A stretch of DNA of 11,251 nucleotides from UBA11524 sp045132495 (GTDB lineage: Bacteria > Bacillota > Clostridia > Christensenellales > Aristaeellaceae). The position numbers and the translations under genes are program-made. Of this stretch, positions 1 through 7,100 are shown piece by piece; position 1 is the first letter of the stretch; the number at the start of each line of letters is the position of its first letter. Location: assembly GCA_045132495.1 (NCBI GenBank), contig JBGUSK010000065.1, positions 1-11,251 of the forward strand, read 5' to 3'. Below the pieces are notes generated by a model. The model had not been told where the DNA came from, searched no databases, and worked only from the letters and a program-made list of their open reading frames with translations.

Positions 1-273
1 TTCCCGGATATGAGCCGTGCCAATCTGTCCATCGCCGATGTGGGCAGCAGTAATAACCGCTTCTCCGATTTTGGCAGAGTCGATGGCACCGTCTTTGATA
101 TGAGCAGAATCAATGACTGCATCGCCAATGTGGGCGCTGTCGATAGCAGCTTCTGCGATTTTCGCCTTGGTAATGGCGGCATCCTGAATCGCCGCAGTTC
201 CGATAGCGGCCTGTTGAATGTGGGCTTGTCCAATGGCGGCCTGCTGAATTTGCGCCGAACCAATAGCTGCCGT
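1..273 (-). repeat. Decapeptide (2 x pentapeptide-like) repeat stalk in tail hub protein
   Basis: Residues about 487-577 of the hub protein are tandem 10-residue units of the form A-A-I-G-x-A-x-I-x-x, for example AAIGSAQIQQ, AAIGQAHIQQ, AVIDSAHIGD and AVITAAHIGD. Isoleucine recurs every five residues, with alanine usually two places before it. This is close to the A-(D/N)-L-x-x pattern of pentapeptide repeats. At least nine units are visible and the array continues past the window edge. A looser version begins near residue 453. The DNA shows the matching 30-base period, but the units are diverged, which argues for an old protein repeat and not a recent DNA expansion. A beta-helical or fibrous stalk is inferred. 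Confidence 0.85.
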
Positions 274-1731
274 CTTTACCTGCAGACTACCGACCGATGC
301 ATTCTGAAGATGACCTGTGCCAATGGAATCCATAGACAGCTTCATCCCCGAGATGCTGCCGGAAGCAATCTGACTGGAAGAGATCATGTTCCCTTCGAGT
401 GTTGTTGCCGCCGTGCCCAGAGTGACCTTGGTATAGCGCCGCAGGAGGCAATCGTATGTGTACTGGGTCATCCGCAGGGCAACTGCAAGACCCAGCTTGG
501 CAACCACTACCTGCACGCTGTCGCCCAAGAAAATGTTGTGAAGCATACCGTACTGAGCGTACTCCACGGTATCGTCCACGTTGATGAAGTCCACATCCAG
601 CGTGACCGTAGGCAGATCGCAGCCCTTGTCGAACTCGTCCTGTACCGCCTGCCGGAGCTTCTCATACACGTCCTCCCGGGACATATCCTCGGATTCCTTT
701 GCGTCGCTGACAGCCAGGTGGTACCACTTGGGATGCGGGTACTTATCCAGATTCGGGCTGTCGATGTGTCGCTCCGGCAAATACAGGATTTCGCCATCTT
801 CATCCTCACCGGTCGGTAGGATACGGGTTACAACGCTGGAGCTGTCCACGTCATAGCTGATGCCCAGCAGGTTCTTGCCCTGCCGGATTTGTACGCCGCT
901 GTCATCGCCAACACGCTTCACAAGGTACACGTCATACCAATCCCGGGCCAACTCACCGCCGAAGGTTTCCACGATGCCGCCTTCACCCAGCATGCCATCC
1001 ACCGGGTTCTTCTGCTCAACAGCAAACTCATCTGCTGTGCCGGTGAGATCAGTATACAGGGTGAAGTCGTGAGGCGATTCACATTCCCCCAGCATAGCGT
1101 GGGCAGCCGTTGTCGCACTGACGCCCGGATTGGGCTTGTAGCTGACGATCATGTTATCCATGAGATCATAGAAGATGTGCCTTGCGTACACCTGCACATC
1201 TGTGAGGCTGGGCACCACCCGATAGATGCGGAAGGGCTGTTCGCGCAGCTGACGGGAATCGATGACCTGTCCGGTTGCTTCTGCGGAAGATGCTTCGGTG
1301 CGCACGAATTCCAGATATTCCGATGCCATATAGCCGCGCTTACCGTCTGGGCAGAGCACCTCGAACCAGTCTTCACTGTGCTTGGTCAGCAGGACAATCT
1401 CCACGCCTGGCTTGTACTGGCCCAGTCGCTTATAGCTGGTGCCGGGGCCTGAGCGGAGATTCAGACGGCCTTTATCATTGACCCGATAAATCACCCTGCC
1501 GTCCGCCTGACTGATCAGCTTGACGCGAGGTGTTGGTGCTGCAGGCACCGGGGCTTTGATGATGCAATCAACCTGCAGGAACGTCCATCTGTCCCGATCA
1601 TCCAGCGGATGAACCAAGGACAGCTCCCACTCGCCGTTCAGCGTTTCGGTGACCTCGCAGGTTGTCGGTTCCAGTACGCACAGACCATTCGTTGAGAAGT
1701 CATTGCAGTCTGCCGGAAATACGCTGATCAT
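1..1731 (-). CDS. Tail hub / tail-associated protein (prophage endopeptidase tail type) with inserted SH3 domain, partial
   Basis: This frame is open for 577 codons from an ATG at 1731 and runs off the left edge, so the C-terminus is missing. Residues about 1-60 and 160-450 resemble the gp27-like hub fold of Gram-positive siphophage tail proteins (prophage endopeptidase tail family): it starts MISVFPADC, has a TETLNGEWELSL strand, and ends its core with a GD-VQV and KVTLG segment. Residues about 78-143 form a bacterial SH3 domain, with the hallmark RLNLRSGPGTSYKRLG followed by VEIVLL, WFEVL and GYMASEYL. From about residue 453 the chain becomes a run of 10-residue repeats. The start is fixed by a full SD sequence six bases upstream. 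The gene begins 19 bases after the dit stop, the usual Dit-Tal order. No peptidase or lysozyme motif is seen in the visible part. Role as tail-tip hub is inferred from family and position. Confidence 0.88.
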   Translation of the reverse strand, partial: MISVFPADCNDFSTNGLCVLEPTTCEVTETLNGEWELSLVHPLDDRDRWTFLQVDCIIKAPVPAAPTPRVKLISQADGRVIYRVNDKGRLNLRSGPGTSYKRLGQYKPGVEIVLLTKHSEDWFEVLCPDGKRGYMASEYLEFVRTEASSAEATGQVIDSRQLREQPFRIYRVVPSLTDVQVYARHIFYDLMDNMIVSYKPNPGVSATTAAHAMLGECESPHDFTLYTDLTGTADEFAVEQKNPVDGMLGEGGIVETFGGELARDWYDVYLVKRVGDDSGVQIRQGKNLLGISYDVDSSSVVTRILPTGEDEDGEILYLPERHIDSPNLDKYPHPKWYHLAVSDAKESEDMSREDVYEKLRQAVQDEFDKGCDLPTVTLDVDFINVDDTVEYAQYGMLHNIFLGDSVQVVVAKLGLAVALRMTQYTYDCLLRRYTKVTLGTAATTLEGNMISSSQIASGSISGMKLSMDSIGTGHLQNASVGSLQVKTAAIGSAQIQQAAIGQAHIQQAAIGTAAIQDAAITKAKIAEAAIDSAHIGDAVIDSAHIKDGAIDSAKIGEAVITAAHIGDGQIGTAHIRE

Positions 1732-1737
1732 TGCGGG

Positions 1738-1747
1738 TCACCTCCTT
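1738..1747 (-). promoter_or_regulatory. Full-length ribosome binding site of the tail hub gene
   Basis: On the minus strand the ten bases read AAGGAGGTGA, complementary over their whole length to the 3' end of 16S rRNA. They sit six bases before the ATG at 1731. This fixes the start of the hub gene and is the strongest such site seen in the window. Confidence 0.85.
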
Positions 1748-1750
1748 TTC

Positions 1751-2449
1751 TTACAGTGAGCGCCAGTTCGGCGTGATCTTGATGGAACGCACGCCACCTG
1801 TCCAGTCGATGTAGCTGCCAATCGGTAGCAGACGGGGAAAGTCACCGGTCATGGCCGTCATGCAGGACTGATAGTCCTGGTACACCTCCTGATGCACACT
1901 GTCCACGACAACTGTGCCTGTGATGCCGCTCAGCTGTAAGAGTGTGCCGCCAACAGTAATCTCCGCATCTCCGGCAAGGTCGATCTCGAGGATGGGCTCT
2001 GCGAATACGCTGCCTTGCCCCGGAATGAAAGCACCTGGGAGGTCGACCAGAATCGGCGTGTTCTCCGCATGGTAGAAGAAAGGCTGGCAGCGAAAATTGA
2101 CCACAAAAGAGCGGTGCGGATTACCCCGCAGGATCTTCTCGAAGCTGATCTGATTGGTGACGCGGGCAAAATAAAAGCCACCCTGCCGATTGGCAAAGGT
2201 GACTGTACCGGGGCCGCGCAGCCATGCGGCAATTACCGGGATTTTTGCAGGATCGTCAATGAAGCATGTTGCGGAAAGAATCATGTCATCATACACATCA
2301 TCGCCTTCGAGGGTCGTGAGTGTTCCTGCTCTGCCGGGCACTGCAGTAAAAGTTGCGCGCTCATTGGGAATGGTAATGGGCGGGTGCTCTGATACATGGA
2401 TGCCATATTCAGTGCACTTCACACCATTCCATTCGAACCAGTCCTTCAT
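1751..2449 (-). CDS. dit: Distal tail protein Dit (Sipho_tail family)
   Basis: The product has 232 residues, somewhat short of the usual 250-300 for siphovirus Dit proteins. It begins MKDWFEWNGVKC, then has a conserved VPGRAGTLTTLEGDDVYDD stretch (about 38-55), typical of the phage tail component family in which Dit rings attach to the tail tube. The C-terminal half has the galectin-like pattern ending FPRLLPIGSYIDW...IKITPNWRSL. The frame stays open upstream to 2515, but the ATG at 2449 is chosen because GGAGG lies seven bases before it and because the upstream extension would read through a terminator hairpin. Dit forms the hexameric hub that joins the tube to the receptor-binding apparatus. 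It is followed directly by the hub gene. An unrelated gene pair separates it from the tape measure gene, which normally lies immediately upstream. Confidence 0.88.
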   Translation of the reverse strand: MKDWFEWNGVKCTEYGIHVSEHPPITIPNERATFTAVPGRAGTLTTLEGDDVYDDMILSATCFIDDPAKIPVIAAWLRGPGTVTFANRQGGFYFARVTNQISFEKILRGNPHRSFVVNFRCQPFFYHAENTPILVDLPGAFIPGQGSVFAEPILEIDLAGDAEITVGGTLLQLSGITGTVVVDSVHQEVYQDYQSCMTAMTGDFPRLLPIGSYIDWTGGVRSIKITPNWRSL

Positions 2450-2467
2450 GGCATTCCTCCTTACGAG

Positions 2468-2487
2468 AAAAACCGCCCGAAGGCGGC
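2468..2487 (-). terminator. Intrinsic terminator after the inserted minus-strand gene
   Basis: Read on the minus strand this is CCGCC-TTCG-GGCGG followed by five T: a perfect 5-bp GC stem, a UUCG tetraloop and a U tract. It starts 16 bases after the stop of the 2503-3183 gene and ends 18 bases before the dit start codon. By structure it should end transcripts of the inserted gene and also reduce any late transcript passing toward dit. Confidence 0.85.
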
Positions 2488-2502
2488 ATGAAATTGTTGA
2501 AA

Positions 2503-3183
2503 TTAGATGTGGCAATCCACAATTGTGATGTACAGCCCTTCTTCTGCAGCCTGCTTGAGGTAGACTTCAAACAATGCATCATACTCCAGCTGGGACTTCT
2601 GCGTGCTATCATCAAAACCGAAGAAGTCTACGCGACCGGGAGCGATCCACTTGCCATCTGCGGTAATGTAGGCATACGTGCTCAGCCGGGATTCGTGGTT
2701 AGCGAAAGACTCCTTTGAACCATATTTCTCAGTGTAGTACTGCGGCTTCAGAAAGGAGAAGATCTCCGGCTCATCCTTCTTGAGGGGAGCCCCTTCAACA
2801 ACGACTTCCCAGCGACGTATGGCTTTGGCGTACAGATCGGTGTCTGGCGTAAAGTCACAGTCCACAACCCGGGCCTGATCGCATCGGTCGGGCGCATAGG
2901 TCAAGTTTTCATTCGCCCAGGAACGTGTTCCGCGTCTGCCTGTGCATCCAGGTTTTAGCCGTAGCATGCCACACCAGCGACCGCCAATCGTCCACCAGTC
3001 CCAGTAGCCCTGGGGGTTATGCCAGTAACCGCGCCTCTGTGCCACGTCATCGACCTCGGCACTTTCATCTTCCACGAACTCCATGTAAGGACTACCTGCC
3101 GGATGGGCCTCATAGAAGGGTTCCAGCAGCGCATCAACATCATCCAGTTCTCTTGAGAAAACAGCAACTGTAAAGTGGGACAT
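2503..3183 (-). CDS. Conserved protein of unknown function (MSHFTV / WDWW-IGGRW family), inserted in the tail operon
   Basis: This 226-residue soluble protein has no signal peptide or membrane segment. I recognise the pattern but not a function. It starts MSHFTVAVFSRE, has GYWHNPQGYWDWWTIGGRW at residues 52-70, an STYAYITADGKWIAPGRV block at about 168-185, and ends YITIVDCHI. As far as I recall, this arrangement (N-terminal MSHF, central W-D-W/Y-x-x-G-G-R-W, C-terminal DCHI) occurs in uncharacterised proteins scattered through phages, plasmids and genomes of Bacillota and Actinomycetota. The start has AAGGAGG at 3190-3196, six bases upstream. The gene is divergent from the plus-strand gene at 3391 and is followed at once by its own terminator. 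It is not a known tail gene, and its placement between tape measure and dit suggests a moron. The structural role usual at this position is unlikely. Confidence 0.8.
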   Translation of the reverse strand: MSHFTVAVFSRELDDVDALLEPFYEAHPAGSPYMEFVEDESAEVDDVAQRRGYWHNPQGYWDWWTIGGRWCGMLRLKPGCTGRRGTRSWANENLTYAPDRCDQARVVDCDFTPDTDLYAKAIRRWEVVVEGAPLKKDEPEIFSFLKPQYYTEKYGSKESFANHESRLSTYAYITADGKWIAPGRVDFFGFDDSTQKSQLEYDALFEVYLKQAAEEGLYITIVDCHI

Positions 3184-3268
3184 AGGATACCTCCTTGCAA
3201 TTTAGTGTTGGTATATTCGCTCTGATCCCACGAAATAGCAAGTAGAAAATCCCGGGGATATTTCTGTC

Positions 3269-3300
3269 ATCATAGACAATTCCCAGGATTAGCAATTGTC
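3269..3300. promoter_or_regulatory. Candidate operator and weak minus-strand promoter in the divergent intergenic region
   Basis: GACAATT (3275-3281) and AATTGTC (3294-3300) form a perfect inverted repeat with a 12-base spacer. A shorter perfect palindrome, ATCCCGGGGAT, lies at 3249-3259. On the minus strand a possible -10 (TATGAT, 3269-3274) and -35 (TTGCTA, 3292-3297) overlap the repeat, but their 15-base spacing is short, so the promoter is only a guess. A repeat of this kind between divergent genes would suit a repressor or other dimeric regulator; no regulator gene is present in the window. Confidence 0.35.
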
Positions 3301-3329
3301 GAGATTACAATCAATGTTCATAATATAGT

Positions 3330-3359
3330 ATGGCACTTTCCAAGTTGGTGTGATATACT
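3330..3359 (+). promoter_or_regulatory. Promoter with extended -10 for the plus-strand accessory gene
   Basis: TGA-TATACT at 3351-3359 is an extended -10 element (TGN before a five-of-six TATAAT match). ATGGCA at 3330-3335 is a four-of-six -35 match with an 18-base spacer. The start codon follows about 30 bases later, preceded by AGGAGG at 3378-3383. The surrounding 200 bases are AT-rich compared with the tail genes. This would let the gene be expressed from its own strand, independent of late tail transcription. Confidence 0.6.
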
Positions 3360-3390
3360 GTTACAATAAAGAATAGTAGGAGGCCACATC

Positions 3391-4104
3391 ATGAATGCAA
3401 CAGTCAAAGACTATTTAGCTAAACGAGATAACCTATTCGTCAGATGGGAGAACGAATGCCGGGAATGGATTGCACTTGAAAACAAATTGCCTGTTATCGC
3501 CACGTTCTTTAGGGATGGTATTATCGATCCGGATATATGGTTTAGTCATGATTTTCGCCCACTATTTATTCTCAAGGAAGTTCATGATACAGCAATTGAA
3601 AATCGATGTGTTGACTTTGTTTCCATGCAAACCGGGCACGATTATGACATATGGGAAAGGCGAGGTATGTGGCGCGCGTTTGGCACGCTCGCAAGAGGTA
3701 TTCTTTCGCGTGTTGAAAATCCCAATTCAACGCCTGGCTATGAGGAACTATATAATGAAGATCTGTCTAACTACCACGCAACGCTCAGACGAGTTGCAAT
3801 TATCAACGTCAAAAAGCTATCAAGTGGAAGCCGCGTAACATCAGATAGGTCAATAGAAACAAAACATGTAACCTGCCATGCTTGTAGATTTCGAGACAAC
3901 CTTCGTGAACAGATCGAAATGATTAACCCCACAGTCATTATCTGTTGCGGCGCCGACCTTCATGATTGCTTCGACATGTGCGACAACCAGATCTATGGCA
4001 TACCGGCAGTGTTCGGTCTCCATCCCTCTACAAACCCCAATCGCCGCAGACAAGCCTACTTTTATGACACAATCGAAAAAGTTATCGCCGTTCTGCACAG
4101 GTGA
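3391..4104 (+). CDS. Uracil-DNA-glycosylase-superfamily-like protein, accessory gene against the tail operon
   Basis: The 237-residue product shows the motif order of the UDG-like fold. A first core strand ends in LFILKE (58-63), where UDGs carry the catalytic loop. A second strand is VAIINVKK (135-142). A helix is followed by P-TVIICCG (180-187), and a late HPS (211-213) sits in the position of the glycosylase HPS motif. The classic GQDPY or GxAPG catalytic motif is absent, so base-excision activity is not established. Several cysteines (162, 165, 185, 186, 193, 197) recall iron-sulphur UDGs, but their spacing does not settle it. AGGAGG lies seven bases before the ATG. It is the only gene on the plus strand and is clearly AT-richer than its neighbours (20 G+C in the 60 bases from 3541, against 35 in the 60 from 8041), which suggests separate origin. 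A role in host fitness or anti-phage defence is inference. Confidence 0.7.
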   Translation: MNATVKDYLAKRDNLFVRWENECREWIALENKLPVIATFFRDGIIDPDIWFSHDFRPLFILKEVHDTAIENRCVDFVSMQTGHDYDIWERRGMWRAFGTLARGILSRVENPNSTPGYEELYNEDLSNYHATLRRVAIINVKKLSSGSRVTSDRSIETKHVTCHACRFRDNLREQIEMINPTVIICCGADLHDCFDMCDNQIYGIPAVFGLHPSTNPNRRRQAYFYDTIEKVIAVLHR

Positions 4105-4106
4105 AC

Positions 4107-4148
4107 AATAATGGCTACTATAGTTTTCAGACCATAGTAGCCATTATT
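4107..4148. terminator. Bidirectional terminator hairpin between convergent genes
   Basis: Positions 4107-4121 and 4134-4148 are perfect reverse complements over 15 bases around a 12-base loop. The inner GGCTACTAT/ATAGTAGCC part is the stable stem, and the outer AT-rich bases give T-rich tracts in both directions. The plus-strand gene stops at 4104, two bases before the hairpin, and the tape measure stop codon (4148-4150) shares a base with it. It should serve both convergent transcripts, although neither T tract is a perfect run. Confidence 0.8.
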
Positions 4149-7100
4149 TATGCCATCCTCAATCCCCGCCCACGCTGCTGCCGTCTGGTCAATGCTGCGA
4201 TCTCAATTGCCAGGGAGCGGATGTCCTGTTCATCACGCACGACCATCTGCTCCACCCTTACGGTGGAGTTGACGTTATTATTGTAGGTGTGCCGGTTATC
4301 GGTACTGCTGGCTGCAATCGTTCCTGATTTCGCCTCACCAGTCAAGTAGCGAGAAGCATTGCGGATGATCTTCGCCTGCACCTCAGTCTCCTGCAGAATA
4401 CCTTCGCCGAAGCCCTGCATTGCCATGGCACCCACATCATCCCTGAAAACCCGGCTGGGAGAATGGATATCGAGGGTATCCTTCGCAGCTCGGACAGCTG
4501 CATTGGCTGCACTTCGCATCGCGCTGACTACCCTCGACCGCCCGGCTATAATGCCTGCAGCAAGGCCTGCCATAGCCAGGTTGCCAGTGGATCGCATGGC
4601 GCTTGCATTGAGGTTCGCCTGAAGCGCACTCACCACGTGGCTGGCTGTTGCGCTGGCATAGGAGGACAGATCTGTCTCCGTCATGCCGACACCTACACCC
4701 AAGGCAGCATCACGGCCTACAGGCTTGGTGCGATTGGCAGGAGATGCCGAGTTGAAGGCGCTCCCACTGCGCAGCGCAGTTTCTGTGTTGGCAGCAACAG
4801 CCTCACCATAGGTTGACATATCCGTTGCAGACATGCCTGCGCCTACACCGGCAGCTGCATCTTCGCCCACACCTTCCATGGCGTCATTCAGGACACGGTT
4901 CATGTCCTCAACCACAGAGTTGACATCCGTGTTCCAGCCGCTGGCATTCAGCGCCTCCACGATGTTTGCGCGGAAGTTTGCACCGGTACCTGTCAGCTGC
5001 ATTTCCTCAAGGAGGCTCATGATGCTCCGGATGTGCTCGATATCTGCTTCACTGACTTCCTCACCGCTTTGAATAGCGGCCATGACCTCAGAGACATAGA
5101 TGCCGATGTTCGCAACATCATCGGGTGAAAACTGCTGATTGAACCGCTTTTCAATACCACTCAGATCAAGATTGTCCAGAAGGCCCCACAGCGTTACAGC
5201 GCTGCCTTTGTATCCTCGCCAGGATTCCAGCTGATTGGCAAAGCTGTCGATCCAGTCAAAAGTTGAACCGCCGAGGATGTCATTCATGAAACCCCAGTCA
5301 TACTTACTACTGCCAAGGGGCGTACTTACAGTAACACCATTATCTGAGAGACTGTCTGCAGCCGCCTCAACTGCCTGCTTGGTTCCTGTCACCTCAGGCG
5401 TGATCAGGATATGCATCGTGCCGTCTTCATCGAGAACCGCCACCTTATCCGCAGTCAGCATCTCAGGCGTAACCGCAGAGGCTGGGATTTCCACGCCATC
5501 CTGCCAGTAACGAGTGTTAGGATCCAGCAGCGCTGCCGTGGGGTCTTCGTAGCTTTCCCCCAGTTTGACAATACCCGCAACCTCCACAGGATTATCCTTA
5601 ATGAATTTGCGGTATGCCAGCAGATCATAGCCGGACAATCCGATCGTCAGGGTCAACGTGGGCTTTTCTGCATCGGTGTCGTCGTATCGGGAGATGTAGG
5701 CCACAAAATTCTGTAGCAGAGTGCTCTTGTCACAGCCAGTAGCTTCGGCAAAGCTGCTGACGATTGCCTCAATCTGATCGGGCGACAGGCTAGATACATC
5801 GACACCTTCTGCCTCGAGGTACTTGACCACCATGGCGGTGATGTCACCCGGGCTCAGCGCAGATGTAGAAGCACCACCTGTAATCTCCTCATACGCCACT
5901 ACAAACGCGATGATCGCTTCAGGTGTCAGGTTGGAGGTGTCCACGCCTTCCTTCTCCAGGTACTTCATCACATAGGCAGTGATCTCATCCGGGGTCAGCT
6001 GCGTGATGTCTGTGCCGGACGCAAGTTCCTGATACGCAGCAACCATGGCGGTAATGTTACCGGGAGTCAAACCGGATACATCCGCGCTGGTGGTCACCTC
6101 GGCATACTTGGTGACATACGCCACCAGGCCCGTGGGCGTAAGTGAGGATTTGTCCGCTCCAGTTGCTACTTCGGTGTACTTTCCTATGAAAGCATCCACC
6201 GTTGGCTGCTGCTTGGTTACAGTGGCAGACTCGGTATAGCTTTGAATGACTGCACTGGTGGTGATGGAGCCAGGATTGGCAGCAAATTCATTCCACCTTG
6301 CCTGCGCACCGGTCATATCCAGATCGGTGGCGATTTTGAGAACTTCCTCAGGCAAGGCTTCCCCAAACATAGATTCCAGGCCGGGCAGAACACCGGGGCG
6401 ACTACTCAAGAACGCCTGAATGGCAGCAATCTGCTCAAGGGCTGACGTGTAGTCGATCTCCGGGAACAGCGCACTGACTTCAGCTTCCGTCATGCCGCTG
6501 TCCAGCAAGGACTGGATCTGTGTCAGCATGGCAACATACTCAGTCACCGCACCTTCATCCATGCCAGCTGTCAGCTGATTCATCTGCTCGAGGATGGCAG
6601 GCTTTTCATCCTGCGATGCCGTAGAATACTGACGCATCAGCTGCACCAGGGTATCCATATCGCTGTTAGCCTTCTGGATATCTGCCTGCTCCCATACCGG
6701 CATGACGATGCTGGCGAGGAGTGCAGCATATTCCTGCACAGCAGCCTTGCGCTCGGACAGGTACCGGGCGTTCAGGTCATCCAGTGCAGCTTGACGCTCT
6801 GCGGCATCCTCGATGAGCATTACCAGTTCGTATTCCTTGTCATACTGCTCGTCCAGCTGGCGGTTTACTGCCGCCATGCCTTCCGCCGATGCAACCATGG
6901 CATTTTCATACACGGTAACGCTGGCATCCTGCTGTCCACGGGCCCGTGCACGGGCCACTTCTGCCTCCAGCTTTTTGCGGATGGTATCAAAGCCGTCCGT
7001 ATCCGCTTCGGTCAGGTGATATTTGATCTCGATCGCTCCGCGCACGTCGATAAGTTCCTGCATGCGCTGCTTGTCTTTATCCGTGAAGCGGCCATTTTGC

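Noticed and set aside
1..273. 30-base periodicity as a CRISPR array
   Set aside because: The units are diverged coding repeats without spacers, and the frame stays open throughout.
10..819. Plus-strand open frame with apparent repeats (269 codons)
   Set aside because: The periodic look is the complement of the decad repeats of the hub gene. The minus frame is the one with SH3 and hub patterns.
2450..2515. Upstream extension of dit to an ATG at 2515
   Set aside because: It would read through the terminator hairpin and overlap the end of the neighbouring gene. The ATG at 2449 has the ribosome binding site.
2468..4148. Cassette as an insertion sequence or transposon
   Set aside because: No transposase frame, terminal inverted repeats or target-site duplication could be seen at its edges.
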